Below are positions 24,203-33,018 of a stretch of DNA of 36,881 nucleotides, in pieces. Each line of letters opens with the position of its first letter. The first letter of the stretch is position 1. A program made the position numbers and the translations under genes. The notes under the pieces are model-generated. The model was given only the letters and a program-made list of their open reading frames with translations. It was not told the origin of the DNA and did not search any database. The DNA lies in contig JBHLQY010000016.1 of the NCBI GenBank assembly GCA_048883105.1, forward strand, positions 1 to 36,881, written 5' to 3'. The DNA is from LW40-45 sp048883105 (GTDB taxonomy: Archaea; Asgardarchaeota; Lokiarchaeia; Sigyniarchaeales; SOKP01).

Positions 24203-24335
24203 ATTAACTAAAATAATATATTTTAAGTAAAAAATTTTTCTTCAACTAAAGAATTTCTAAAAAATTTTAAATTTCAAGAATATATTATTTTTTTACAAAT
24301 AAAATTGCAAAATCACTAATAGTTTATTATAGAAT

Positions 24336-24716
24336 ATGGAAGAGCAAGAATTTATTCGCATAGTTGATGAATTTAACAAGTATGAAGGCGTTGAAGAGGT
24401 ATTTCTTTTGAATTCTAAGGGAGAAGTTGTATTTAAATCTTCTGCTATTAATCCATTGACAAATAAAGAAGCAAGAGCAATACTTAAGGCTTGGAAAGAA
24501 AAAGAACCCTCTCTTACATATCAAAACTTTAGATATGCGATTATAAAAAATGATGATATACAATTAGCAGCCAAAAATATATCAGGTGGAAAAGGAAACA
24601 TAGCTGGTTCGATTACTAAAGAAGGTGATTCATACCTACTCATTCACACATCTCAAGACACTGATATGATTTTATTAGAATGGTCAATTCTTGTTAATAA
24701 GTTCGCTTGGAGCTAA
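24336..24716 (+). CDS. roadblock/LC7-like protein
   Basis: A 126-aa protein with an alternating alpha/beta pattern: N-terminal helix, then EGVEEVFLLNSKGEVVFKSS (strand-turn-strand), a helix EARAILKAWKE, another strand pair, and a C-terminal helix ending LLEWSILVNKFAW. The order fits the roadblock/longin-type fold, which is expanded in Asgard archaea beside small GTPases. No GTPase gene is next to it here. A profilin-like or heterodimeric longin-like fold is the alternative. It is divergent from the DUF2110 gene and stands alone. Confidence 0.5.
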   Translation: MEEQEFIRIVDEFNKYEGVEEVFLLNSKGEVVFKSSAINPLTNKEARAILKAWKEKEPSLTYQNFRYAIIKNDDIQLAAKNISGGKGNIAGSITKEGDSYLLIHTSQDTDMILLEWSILVNKFAWS

Positions 24717-25048
24717 CTTATAATCTTTTAATAATGTTTTAAGAAAATCTATGAATTGGAATTAGGTAAAAATTAATAATAATTTTGTTTTTGTTTTTTC
24801 TTAATATATATTTCCAATTTTATTAATTAATTTCAATATTTAGAAAATTTGAATAATAAATTAAGAAAAATATAAGTATCTACATCCAGATCCACATCTG
24901 TTTTATAATATATAAAAAAAATATTTATTATGTCTTTAATTAATATTGTTTAAATCAGTAAATAAAAAAAAATAACATAAATAAATTAAAAATTTTTAAG
25001 GTATTTTAGTTTTTAAGGATTTTTCTACCATAGGAGGAAATAAAAAAC
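24717..25048. other. 332-bp AT-rich gap upstream of psmA, no gene found
   Basis: Apart from a short inverted repeat CAGAT-CCAC-ATCTG (24887-24900) near TTTATAATATATAA-like promoter sequence (about 24901-24916), nothing coding is visible. The region probably contains the main promoter of the proteasome/exosome operon. Confidence 0.5.
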
Positions 25049-25762
25049 ATGTTTCAGCAAGCAGGTCGAGGATACGACATGGCAATTACTCAATTTTCAC
25101 CAGAAGGTCGTCTTTTCCAAGTAGAATATGCGATTGAAGCGGTAAGAAGAGGAACAACCGCAATTTGTTGTAAAAATAAAGATTCTATAGTGTTTGCGGT
25201 AGAAAAAAAAGGCTCTGAACTTGCTGTTAGTTTTGGTTCAGAAAAAATATTTAAAGTTGACGACCATATTGGAGTAGCCATAGCAGGTCTTACTGCAGAT
25301 GCTCGTGTATTAATAGATAGAGCACGTATTCAAGCTCAAATTAACATACTTTCATATGATGAAAAAATTTCGGTAAAGGATAGCACATTAAATATTTGCG
25401 AATATCTTCAAGCGTTTACTCAGAATGCAGGAGTAAGACCTTTTGGAGTATCTTTTCTAATTGCTGGAATTGATTCTAATGGACCTTCGTTATATTTGAC
25501 AGATCCTTCTGGAGCCATGTGGGGGTATAAGGCCTTCGCTATTGGTTCTGGAGCTACGGAAGCAAGAGCCTATCTTGAAGAACATTATAAAGATGATATA
25601 AACGATGAAGAATTGAAATTATTGCCACTAAGAACATTAAAGGAATTAATGGGCGATAACTTAAATAAAAATTCGTGTGATATAGCTTTTATTTTGAAAG
25701 AGGATTTAAAATTCAGATTGTTAAGTGTAGAAGAGAAAGAAGAATTGTTAAAAAAATTATAA
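25049..25762 (+). CDS. psmA: 20S proteasome alpha subunit
   Basis: A 237-aa alpha-type subunit. It has the alpha-specific N-terminal helix and gating motif GYDMAITQFSPEGRLFQVEYA, the conserved RGTTAI segment, and GVRPFGVSFLIAGID / GATEARAYLEEHY further on. Seven alpha subunits form each outer ring of the proteasome and gate entry. No beta subunit is in the window. GGAGG at 25033-25037 lies 11 nt before the ATG. It leads the exosome superoperon, the common archaeal arrangement. A hairpin plus T8 follows the gene. Confidence 0.97.
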   Translation: MFQQAGRGYDMAITQFSPEGRLFQVEYAIEAVRRGTTAICCKNKDSIVFAVEKKGSELAVSFGSEKIFKVDDHIGVAIAGLTADARVLIDRARIQAQINILSYDEKISVKDSTLNICEYLQAFTQNAGVRPFGVSFLIAGIDSNGPSLYLTDPSGAMWGYKAFAIGSGATEARAYLEEHYKDDINDEELKLLPLRTLKELMGDNLNKNSCDIAFILKEDLKFRLLSVEEKEELLKKL

Positions 25763-25772
25763 GTTAAAAATC

Positions 25773-25795
25773 AAGGTTATTACCTTATTTTTTTT
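25773..25795 (+). terminator. hairpin plus T-tract after psmA
   Basis: AAGGT/ACCTT (25773-25777 and 25782-25786) with a 4-nt loop is followed by T8 (25788-25795). It resembles an intrinsic terminator; archaeal termination mainly needs the U-tract. It could attenuate transcription into SBDS. Confidence 0.5.
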
Positions 25796-25874
25796 ATCTT
25801 TCAATACCTTATAGAAGTTAATAAAATGGGATTGAGTAGGTATAACCAATTTAAAATATTGTGAAATTTCTATT

Positions 25875-26666
25875 ATGATCGATAGAGCAAGAATAGATCT
25901 CGGTAATTACATCATTGGAAGCTTAGAAAAAGGTGGAAGAACTTTTGAGATGTTAATAGATCCAGAACAGGCATGGGAAGCTAAAAAAATTATTCGAGAA
26001 GAAATAAATAGAAGATTAAAATCTGGTAGTAAAAAATCTCGAATGACTGTCGACGAAATTTTAAATGAACCAAAAATTAATTTAGAATTAATATTCGAAA
26101 GTTTTACGGTATTTGAAGACTTAAAACGAGGGAAAAAGGCCACGGATGGCGATATGGAAGCAATATTTGAAACTACCGATGGAAAAAGAATTAGTGGCCA
26201 CATTTTATTAGATGGAGAAATACAATGGACTAAAACTCAAAGAGAAGAAGAAATACAAAAAAAATTAAAGCAAATAATAACCATTATAAGCAAAAACGCA
26301 ATAAATCCTCAAAATAAAAAACCACATCCTTATCAAAGGATTGAAAAAGCAATTGAAGAAGCGAAAGTGAATATAGATATAATTAAAAACGCTGAAGAGC
26401 AAGTTGACGACGTAATAAAAAAGATCCAGGCAATTATTCCTATTCGCATGGAACAGGTTGAAATCGCAATCAAAATACCTTCGTCTTTTACAGCTAAAGG
26501 CTATGGCATTGTTGCTCAATTAGCTCAAATCAAGAAAGAAGAATGGCAATCTGATGGATCTTGGGTTTCAATCATTAATTTACCAGCAGGCCTACAAATG
26601 GAATTAATTGATAAATTGAATAAACTAACCCATGGAAGAGTTCAAACTAAACTCTTAAAAGCTTAA
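25875..26666 (+). CDS. ribosome maturation factor SBDS (Sdo1)
   Basis: A 263-aa SBDS-family protein. The N-terminal FYSH domain has GGRTFEMLIDPEQAWEAKK. A middle helical domain follows (NPQNKKPHPYQRIEKAIEEA, about 140-200), and a C-terminal RNA-recognition-like domain (ARIEIA-type strand around VEIAIKIP, then GYGIVAQLAQIKKEEW). It releases the anti-association factor aIF6 from large subunits. It lies between psmA and rrp4, its standard archaeal position. Confidence 0.95.
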   Translation: MIDRARIDLGNYIIGSLEKGGRTFEMLIDPEQAWEAKKIIREEINRRLKSGSKKSRMTVDEILNEPKINLELIFESFTVFEDLKRGKKATDGDMEAIFETTDGKRISGHILLDGEIQWTKTQREEEIQKKLKQIITIISKNAINPQNKKPHPYQRIEKAIEEAKVNIDIIKNAEEQVDDVIKKIQAIIPIRMEQVEIAIKIPSSFTAKGYGIVAQLAQIKKEEWQSDGSWVSIINLPAGLQMELIDKLNKLTHGRVQTKLLKA

Positions 26667-26750
26667 AATCATACCCTGAAATTTTTAGTTTACTCTTTTT
26701 ATGTTATTTTTTTATAGATTAGATGAAAATATGTTTAATACGAGGAATGA

Positions 26751-26758
26751 GAGGTGAT
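26751..26758 (+). promoter_or_regulatory. Shine-Dalgarno site that sets the rrp4 start
   Basis: GAGGTGAT matches the 3' end of archaeal 16S rRNA and lies 4 nt before ATG 26763. The GTG inside it (26754) is therefore part of the ribosome-binding site, not the start. Confidence 0.65.
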
Positions 26759-26762
26759 ATTT

Positions 26763-27539
26763 ATGGAAGAAGAAAATGAAGTAACTCAAGAGGATAACGA
26801 ATTTGAGGATGAAGAAGTTTTTCGTGAACTTGTTGTACCTGGTGAAGTTTTAACTGAGGATGTCCAAGACTACATACCTGGGAGAGGTACGATTCTTAAT
26901 AAAGACAAAACAAAAATTATTTCATTACATATAGGCTTAAAAAATGTTAAGAAAAACTATGTAAATGTGATACCATTGAAAGGTATTTATACACCTCAAT
27001 CAGGAGATAAAGTTATTGCCATTGTGGTTGATAAAAACCCCGTTAAATTCAAATGCGATATAAACGCAAAAGATTTTGCTCAACTCAAGCCAAAAAACAC
27101 AGCAAAAAGAATTAAAACGCGATTGGGAAGACGTAGCACTTACGAACAAGAAGAATCGATTACTGATAAATATGATATCGGTGATATTCTAGTTGTAAAA
27201 ATTCTTTCAGCAGATCGCTTGAATAAACCCGAATTAACTACAGTTGGAAAATATCTTGGAAAAAAGAATGGTGGGATTGTAATTTCAATAGATCCTCCTA
27301 AAATTCCAAGAGTAATAGGGAGAAACGGGAGTATGATTAAGATGTTAAAGAACCTTACCAAATGTAATATATTTGTTACTCAAAATGGTCGAATTTGGAT
27401 AAAAGGCGATAATATTAAATATGAGCGTCTACTTATAGAAGCAATACATAAAATAGAGAAAGAAGCACATACAACAGGATTGACTGATAGAATACAATCG
27501 TTTATAGAAAATGAAAAAATAAAAAGGGGTATCGAATAA
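26763..27539 (+). CDS. rrp4: exosome RNA-binding cap subunit Rrp4
   Basis: A 258-aa protein with an acidic N-terminal tail, an N-terminal hammerhead-like domain (VVPGEVLTEDVQDYIPGRGT), an S1 domain in the middle (GDKVIAIVVDKNPVKFKCDINA) and a KH domain at the C-terminal side (KIPRVIGRNGSMIKMLKN, GxxG loop). It sits on the Rrp41/Rrp42 ring and feeds RNA into the exosome. The rrp41 gene starts 2 nt after the stop. Confidence 0.95.
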   Translation: MEEENEVTQEDNEFEDEEVFRELVVPGEVLTEDVQDYIPGRGTILNKDKTKIISLHIGLKNVKKNYVNVIPLKGIYTPQSGDKVIAIVVDKNPVKFKCDINAKDFAQLKPKNTAKRIKTRLGRRSTYEQEESITDKYDIGDILVVKILSADRLNKPELTTVGKYLGKKNGGIVISIDPPKIPRVIGRNGSMIKMLKNLTKCNIFVTQNGRIWIKGDNIKYERLLIEAIHKIEKEAHTTGLTDRIQSFIENEKIKRGIE

Positions 27540-27541
27540 GT

Positions 27542-28312
27542 ATGGTATTATTGATTAAAGATGATTATCCAGAGAATTTATTCCGAAAAGATGGAAAAAG
27601 ACTTGACGGACGGGATAAAAATGAATTAAGAGACATTAAAATGCAAGTTGGAATATTAAAAAATGCAGATGGAAGTGCTTATATAGAATGGGGAAATAAT
27701 AAAATATTTGCTGCGGTTTTTGGGCCTAGGGAAGTCCATCCTCATCATTTAGCTAAACCAGACAGAGGTATATTAAGAGTATTTTATCGGATGGCAACCT
27801 ATTCTGTTTTTGAACGAAAAAGACCCGCTCCGGGGCGGAGGGAAAAAGAAATTTCAATGATTATTGCCGATTGTTTGGAACCCGTTTTATTTCTCGAACT
27901 TTATCCAGGAACTGCGTTCGAAATCTTTATTGAAGTAATAGACGCTGACGGCGGAACACGGTGCGCTAGTACTACTGTCGCTTCTTTAGCTTTAGCAGAT
28001 GCTGGTGTGCCAATGAAAAGTATGGTAACCGCTATAGCTGTTGGAAAAATCGACGGTGAATTAGTTGTAGATCTCTCGGGAATAGAAGATAAAGCAGGGG
28101 AAGCGGATCTTCCAATAGCAATTACATGGTATAACAATGGTATTTCGTTATTACAATTTGATGGAGACATGGATTTAGAAGAAATTGATAAAACTTTAAG
28201 CCTTGCTAAGGAAGCAGCAGATAAAATATATAAGATTCAAGTAGCAGCTTTAAAAAATAAATATATTACAATTCAGGAAAGTATCGAAAAAGAAACCGGA
28301 GGGAAAGATTAA
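27542..28312 (+). CDS. rrp41: exosome catalytic subunit Rrp41
   Basis: A 256-aa RNase PH-type phosphorolytic subunit. It has KRLDGRDKNELRDIKM at the N-terminus, FERKRPAPGRREKEIS with the RNA-binding arginines, DADGGTRCAS, and the catalytic acid motif DKAGEADLPIA, which marks the active subunit. It degrades or tails RNA in a hexameric ring with Rrp42. It is joined to rrp4 (2-nt gap) and to rrp42 (2-nt gap). Motifs are intact. Confidence 0.96.
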   Translation: MVLLIKDDYPENLFRKDGKRLDGRDKNELRDIKMQVGILKNADGSAYIEWGNNKIFAAVFGPREVHPHHLAKPDRGILRVFYRMATYSVFERKRPAPGRREKEISMIIADCLEPVLFLELYPGTAFEIFIEVIDADGGTRCASTTVASLALADAGVPMKSMVTAIAVGKIDGELVVDLSGIEDKAGEADLPIAITWYNNGISLLQFDGDMDLEEIDKTLSLAKEAADKIYKIQVAALKNKYITIQESIEKETGGKD

Positions 28313-28314
28313 AA

Positions 28315-29145
28315 ATGATGGATGTAAAACGGGTCATATCCACGATTGAACGTAAATATATTAAAAATAATCTGAAAAAAGAAGAACGAATCGATGGTCG
28401 GGGTTTATGGGAATACCGTGAATTCAAGATAACACCCAATTTCATTGCTTCAGCGGAAGGATCTGCTGACGTCTCGTTAGGTGAAACTAGAATTATAACT
28501 GGATTAAAATATGATATAGGAGAGCCATTTCCCGATCTACCTGATGAGGGTGTCTGCACGGTTATGGCAGAGTTAATTCCCTTAGCCTCTCCGTTATTTG
28601 AGAGAGGTCCTCCAGATGAGCAATCTATTGAATTAGCGCGCGTAGTAGATCGAGGAATTCGACATGCGGATTGTGTTCAAACAAAAAAATTATGCATAAA
28701 AGAAAATGAAGCTGTGTATATTTTATTCCTTGATATGTATGTAATAAATTATGAAGGAAACTTAATAGATTGTGGTGGAGTAAGCGCTTTAACCACGTTA
28801 ATTTCAGCCCATATTCCTGAAGGAATTTGGACAGAAGAAAAAGGTTTGCAGTGGACTGGAAAATATCTAACAGGTGATCAAATTGTTAATGAACTTCCCT
28901 TTGTTATAACTTATGGTAAAATTGATGATATAATCTTTCTGGACCCAATTTTGGCAGAGGAATTAGTTTGTGATGGTCGTATATCTATATCTGTTACGGA
29001 AAATAGTATTACTAGTATCCAAAAAAGCGGTGCATCAACGTTTTCCTTTGACGAAATCAAAATGTTATGTAAAAAATCTATAGAAATTGGTCAAAAATTA
29101 AGAAAGGAATTAAATATTTGGCAATACAAAACTAATATTGAATAA
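28315..29145 (+). CDS. rrp42: exosome subunit Rrp42 (non-catalytic RNase PH fold)
   Basis: A 276-aa RNase PH-fold protein and partner of Rrp41. The N-terminus has EERIDGRGLWEYREFK; the middle has GSADVSLGETRIITG, PDEQSIELARVVDRGIRHA and NYEGNLIDCGGVSALTTL. The region corresponding to the catalytic acids of Rrp41 is not conserved, as usual for Rrp42, which instead helps bind RNA. Two ATGs stand together at the start (28315, 28318). T8 follows the stop directly. Confidence 0.95.
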   Translation: MMDVKRVISTIERKYIKNNLKKEERIDGRGLWEYREFKITPNFIASAEGSADVSLGETRIITGLKYDIGEPFPDLPDEGVCTVMAELIPLASPLFERGPPDEQSIELARVVDRGIRHADCVQTKKLCIKENEAVYILFLDMYVINYEGNLIDCGGVSALTTLISAHIPEGIWTEEKGLQWTGKYLTGDQIVNELPFVITYGKIDDIIFLDPILAEELVCDGRISISVTENSITSIQKSGASTFSFDEIKMLCKKSIEIGQKLRKELNIWQYKTNIE

Positions 29146-29153
29146 TTTTTTTT
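29146..29153 (+). terminator. T8 tract right after rrp42
   Basis: Eight Ts directly follow the rrp42 stop codon, and more T-rich runs follow. In archaea a U-tract alone can end transcription, so rrp42 may be the 3' end of the first transcript unit. Confidence 0.4.
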
Positions 29154-29255
29154 AAATTTCTTTATAATTTAATATTTTTAATTTTTTTCGCCAAAATTTT
29201 TATTTTATTATGTTTTCAATAGATTATTAGTAATTCTATATTAGTGGTGTGTTTA

Positions 29256-29546
29256 TTGGGGAAAACTAAAAAAGTTGGGATCAGTGGAAAATTTCAAGCC
29301 CGTTATGGTTCAGTGGTCAGGAAGCGATATCGCCAAATCATGGAAAAAATGAAAGCAAAAAATCTTAAATGCCCTCGTTGTCAAACAAAAGGTTCTGTAC
29401 GCAGAATTTCTACTGGTATTTGGCACTGTAGAAAATGTGGAACTAACTTTACAGGTGGAGCATATTCTACCTCTACTCCAAGAGGTGCAGAATCCTTCAG
29501 AATATCCAAACGAAAGCAGAGAGAATTGGAAGTTATTGAAGAATAA
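29256..29546 (+). CDS. rpl37ae: ribosomal protein eL43 (L37Ae)
   Basis: A 96-aa zinc-ribbon ribosomal protein. It has GKTKKVGISGKFQARYG at the start, four zinc cysteines in CPRC and CRKC, and the IWHCRKCGTNFTGGAYS signature. The reading frame could begin at GTG 29244 or 29247, but archaeal eL43 starts close to the TKKVG motif, and TTG 29256 with a GGTG site just upstream fits best. The pcc1 start overlaps its stop by one base. The rpoP gene often found after it is absent. Confidence 0.93.
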   Translation: MGKTKKVGISGKFQARYGSVVRKRYRQIMEKMKAKNLKCPRCQTKGSVRRISTGIWHCRKCGTNFTGGAYSTSTPRGAESFRISKRKQRELEVIEE

Positions 29547-29812
29547 TGAATCAATATAATACTTTCACTATAAAGGCCACCATCGAACTAATATTTACTA
29601 ATTCTGAAACTCGTGATATTTCTTATAACTCCTTCTTACCAGAATTTGATAAACAAAAAACTAAACGCTCTAAAATGAGAATAGAGAAAAAAAGCAATTC
29701 TATAATTTTTTATGTAGAGAGTACCGATATTACAGCATTTCGAGCCTCAATTAATGATATTATTGGATTTGGTAGAGTAATTGAAGGAGTTCTCAAAATA
29801 ACAACTAAATAA
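29546..29812 (+). CDS. pcc1: KEOPS complex subunit Pcc1
   Basis: An 88-aa alpha/beta protein. A first strand (TIKATIELIFTN) is followed by a helix and strands, then the signature DITAFRASINDIIGFGRVIEGV, which matches the TALRA(S)xNS helix of Pcc1. Pcc1 dimerises and links Kae1 units in KEOPS, which makes t6A37 in ANN-decoding tRNAs. The start ATG overlaps the eL43 stop (TAATG). Two other t6A genes, cgi121 and a Sua5-type gene, are about 4-5 kb downstream. Kae1 and Bud32 are not in the window. Confidence 0.75.
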   Translation: MNQYNTFTIKATIELIFTNSETRDISYNSFLPEFDKQKTKRSKMRIEKKSNSIIFYVESTDITAFRASINDIIGFGRVIEGVLKITTK

Positions 29813-29864
29813 TTTATAAGTTGTTATATTAATCTTATTATAAAAAAATAGATAGTGAAAAGTA

Positions 29865-30227
29865 ATGACAATAAATCTTGATGATCTTGACGAAGAAGTA
29901 AGGAAAAAAGTCATAAATCTCCAAAATTTATCTACAACCATGGAATTTTTAACAAATCAAAAGCTCCAAATGGAGTCTGTGCTAAGAGAATGTGAATTAG
30001 CTATTCAAGAACTCGAAAAAATTAATCCTGATGAAGTTGTCTACAAATCTATTGGAGGGATTCTTGTAAAAAGTGAAAAAAATAAGCTTCTCGATGAAAA
30101 AAAATCGTTAAAGGTTACTCTTGAAATGAGAGTAAAAACTATAAATCAAAAATTAGAGAGAACAAAAAATCAACTTGATACCATGAGAAAATCGATTCAA
30201 GCTGATCTTCAAAATAAAAGGGCTTAA
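29865..30227 (+). CDS. pfdB: prefoldin beta subunit
   Basis: A 120-aa protein with two long coiled-coil helices joined by a beta-hairpin. The N-terminal helix includes RKKVINLQNLSTTMEFLTN; the hairpin centre is DEVVYKSIGGILVKS, the family hallmark; the C-terminal helix is LEMRVKTINQKLERTKN. Four beta and two alpha subunits make the jellyfish-shaped chaperone. It follows pcc1 and precedes a DHH enzyme, as in other archaeal exosome clusters. Confidence 0.93.
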   Translation: MTINLDDLDEEVRKKVINLQNLSTTMEFLTNQKLQMESVLRECELAIQELEKINPDEVVYKSIGGILVKSEKNKLLDEKKSLKVTLEMRVKTINQKLERTKNQLDTMRKSIQADLQNKRA

Positions 30228-30237
30228 TAGAATCAGA

Positions 30238-31251
30238 ATGTTAAAATCTAAATTTGAAGATTTTAAAATTTTTTTAAAAAATAAAAATGTCTTAATTACC
30301 ACTCACGACTTAGCTGATATAGATGGATTAGCGTCTTGTTTTGTTTTAAAATTTTTTTTTAATCACTATTATAATTCAGATGACATTCATTTAGTATTTC
30401 CGGAAATCTCTAAATCAACCAAAGATTTTTTTTTTAAACTTAAGGAGAAATTTCCTGAAGTTAATTTTTCCCTTAAAAACGATGTTGATATTGGAAAAAT
30501 TGATGTTATTATTATCTTAGACACTAATAACTTAGGTATTGTAAAATTTTCAAACAATTTTAATATAATAAATTCGAATATTCCATTTGTTTTTTTAGAT
30601 CATCATTTAAATCTGGAAAAGGAGTATAGCAATAACATTTCGTCTTTAAATATCATAGATGATAAGTTTTCTTCGACGGCAGAGATTATATTCGAAATGT
30701 GTGAATATTTCAATGTTAAAATATCGCTTCCTTACAAATATCTTCTCATTGCCGCGATTTTAACTGATTCTGGGTTTTTCAAGCATGGAAATAACGATAC
30801 TATATTACGAGTTTCAAGGCTTTTAACCAACCAATTGAATTATCAAGAAATCCTATCAATGCTAAAAGCTGAAAAAGAAATTTCCAAAAAAATTTCAAAA
30901 ATAAAAGCAATACAAAGAGTCCAGTTAATTCAGCAGGGGAATTGGTTGATTGGATTAACAAATATAGGAAGTTACGAAGCAAGCGTAGCCTCTTCACTAA
31001 TTAAATTAGGATGTGATGTAGGAGTTGTATATTCTGAGAAAAAATTGGATTATAGAATCAGTATAAGAGCCAAGAAAAATACTTGTTTAAAAACAGGCTT
31101 ACACTTAGGTAAAATTTTAAAGGAAATATCTGAAGAGTATGGAGGAAGTGGTGGTGGACACGACGGTGCAGCGTCATTAAAAGGCAATGTGGATTTAAAA
31201 AGAGATATAGATATAATTTTAGATAAAATAAAACAAGTTTTAAATAAATAA
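30238..31251 (+). CDS. DHH-family phosphoesterase/nuclease
   Basis: A 337-aa DHH/DHHA1 protein. Motif I is THDLADIDGLAS, motif II the IIILDTNN strand, and motif III is LDHH. The C-terminal DHHA1 domain ends with the glycine-rich GGSGGGHDGAASLKG that binds substrate phosphate. Such enzymes act as oligonucleotide phosphodiesterases (NrnA-like) or RecJ-type exonucleases; the exact substrate is not clear from sequence. It starts 10 nt after pfdB and closes the exosome superoperon, where a similar DHH gene is common. Confidence 0.85.
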   Translation: MLKSKFEDFKIFLKNKNVLITTHDLADIDGLASCFVLKFFFNHYYNSDDIHLVFPEISKSTKDFFFKLKEKFPEVNFSLKNDVDIGKIDVIIILDTNNLGIVKFSNNFNIINSNIPFVFLDHHLNLEKEYSNNISSLNIIDDKFSSTAEIIFEMCEYFNVKISLPYKYLLIAAILTDSGFFKHGNNDTILRVSRLLTNQLNYQEILSMLKAEKEISKKISKIKAIQRVQLIQQGNWLIGLTNIGSYEASVASSLIKLGCDVGVVYSEKKLDYRISIRAKKNTCLKTGLHLGKILKEISEEYGGSGGGHDGAASLKGNVDLKRDIDIILDKIKQVLNK

Positions 31252-31290
31252 AGATTTTTATAAAAGAGAATTCTAAGGTTCACTTTTGCT

Positions 31291-32130
31291 ATGTGTTTAA
31301 TTAAATTTAACAGTTTTTCTTTCCGTTATAAGAAAAACGAGGTATATCAGCTAAATAATATAAATTTAAAGATAAACGAAAATAAATTTATTTTATTAGC
31401 AGGCGAAACTGGTTCTGGTAAAACTACTTTAATAAGAAGCATGAATGGGTTAATACCACAATTTTATGCTGGATTTTACAAAGGAAGCATAGAAGTAAAT
31501 GGAAAAGATACAGTTGAAACACCTATAGCAGATTTATCTACGGAAATCGGGATTGTTTTCCAAAATCCTGAGAACCAATTAATTTCAATGAATGTAGAAC
31601 ACGAAATTGCTTTTGGTATGGAAAATTTAGGTGTTCCAAGGGAAGAAATGGTTAGAAAAATTAATAAAGTTGTCAAATTAACTGAAATTGAACACCTATT
31701 AGACAAAGCCCCATTTGAATTAAGCGGTGGAGAGCAACAACGAGTTGCCATCGCATCTATATTGGTTTTAGAACCAAAAGTTCTTATTCTAGACGAACCA
31801 ACTGCTTTATTAGACCCATATATGGCTGAAAAAATAATTAAATTATTGAAAAGAATCCAAACTAAGAAAAAAACAACTATTATTATTGCAGAACATCGAT
31901 TGGATCTAATTATACCTTTTGTTGATGAAATAATATTAATTAATGATGGTAAAATAGTCGAGCACGATACTAAAGAAAATGCCATCAATGGCAATAACTT
32001 TCAAAATTTAAATGTTAATAAACCGGTATTATATTCTATAATCAAGCAATTAAAAAAAGAAAAGTTTTATAACGATAAAATTCCGACTTCTGTTCCTGAA
32101 GTAATAGAATATTTCAAAAATATAAAATAA
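31291..32130 (+). CDS. ecfA1: ECF transporter ATPase subunit 1
   Basis: A 279-aa ABC ATPase. Walker A is AGETGSGKTTL, the Q-loop VFQNPENQL, the signature LSGGEQQRVA, Walker B VLILDEPTALLD, and the switch His is in IIAEHRLD. The Q-loop form and the early GLIPQFYAG insertion are typical of EcfA/CbiO. It energises vitamin or metal uptake through EcfT and a substrate-binding S component. It is followed by ecfA2 and ecfT in one operon. Confidence 0.93.
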   Translation: MCLIKFNSFSFRYKKNEVYQLNNINLKINENKFILLAGETGSGKTTLIRSMNGLIPQFYAGFYKGSIEVNGKDTVETPIADLSTEIGIVFQNPENQLISMNVEHEIAFGMENLGVPREEMVRKINKVVKLTEIEHLLDKAPFELSGGEQQRVAIASILVLEPKVLILDEPTALLDPYMAEKIIKLLKRIQTKKKTTIIIAEHRLDLIIPFVDEIILINDGKIVEHDTKENAINGNNFQNLNVNKPVLYSIIKQLKKEKFYNDKIPTSVPEVIEYFKNIK

Positions 32131-32148
32131 AAATGATGGTTGATTTGC

Positions 32149-33018
32149 ATGGATGCTAGATTCCCACTAATTATAATAAACAATGTGGATTTCACTTATC
32201 CAAATGGTACTGTGGCTTTAAAAAAAATAAATTTGAATATATACAAGGGAGAAATAATTGGAATTATGGGAATGAATGGAGCGGGAAAAACCACTTTGAT
32301 TAGAACTTTAAACGGACTAATTCGGCCATCTAACGGTAATATATACCTCGAAGGTAAAAATATTAAAACAGAAAGCATCGGAAAACTATCTAAAATAGTT
32401 GGTATAATTTTTCAAAATCCACATCATCAAGTATTCTCTAATACAGTTGAAGAGGAAATAAAATTTTCTTTAAAGAGTCTTAATCTAAGTAAAGAAGAAA
32501 TTAAAAATAAAACTAATAATATTTTAAATACCTTTAATCTCTTAAAATATAAAGAGAGATCCCCTCTGAATTTATCTGGTGGAGAAACAAAAAAATTAGC
32601 ACTTGCTTCAATTTTTTGCAGAGATCCAGAGATATTAGTGTTTGACGAGCCTACATTAGGACAGGATGCTAAAGAAATCGACTTTTTTGTTAATCTAATT
32701 AATAAAGAAAAAGAAAGAGGAAAAACAATTATAATAGTTACTCATAATGTAGAATTTGCAATGGAACATATACAGCGGACAATCTTAATGAAAAGTGGAA
32801 ATATAATTGCTGATGGTCCTACTAAAAAGATATTAGCTAACAAATTTCTAGTTGATAAATCCTCTTTAATATTGCCGCAAATACGACAGTTTAATATTGC
32901 ATTAAATGAAATAGGAATTCAATGCCCAGAGGACATAAATTCTAAAAGTAAAATGACAACTTTTCTAATAAATTATTTAAAAACTAAATCAATTAAGGTT
33001 CAAGGTGAAAATAACTAG
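32149..33018 (+). CDS. ecfA2: ECF transporter ATPase subunit 2
   Basis: A 289-aa ABC ATPase paired with EcfA1. Walker A is GMNGAGKTTL, the Q-loop IFQNPHHQV, the signature LSGGETKKLA, Walker B ILVFDEPTLGQD, and the switch His is in VTHNVEF. The frame could start at TTG 32140, but ATG 32149 is preceded by a GGTTGAT sequence that fits a ribosome-binding site. The ecfT ATG abuts its stop. The asymmetric pair of ATPases plus T protein fits a group II (shared) ECF module. Confidence 0.93.
   Translation: MDARFPLIIINNVDFTYPNGTVALKKINLNIYKGEIIGIMGMNGAGKTTLIRTLNGLIRPSNGNIYLEGKNIKTESIGKLSKIVGIIFQNPHHQVFSNTVEEEIKFSLKSLNLSKEEIKNKTNNILNTFNLLKYKERSPLNLSGGETKKLALASIFCRDPEILVFDEPTLGQDAKEIDFFVNLINKEKERGKTIIIVTHNVEFAMEHIQRTILMKSGNIIADGPTKKILANKFLVDKSSLILPQIRQFNIALNEIGIQCPEDINSKSKMTTFLINYLKTKSIKVQGENN

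Noticed and set aside
24887..24900. CAGAT-CCAC-ATCTG inverted repeat upstream of psmA as a riboswitch
   Set aside because: Five pairs with no further conserved structure; it is noted only within the intergenic entry.
31476..31994. Long minus-strand frame (172 codons) inside ecfA1
   Set aside because: It is wholly antisense to an ABC ATPase with all motifs intact; a shadow.
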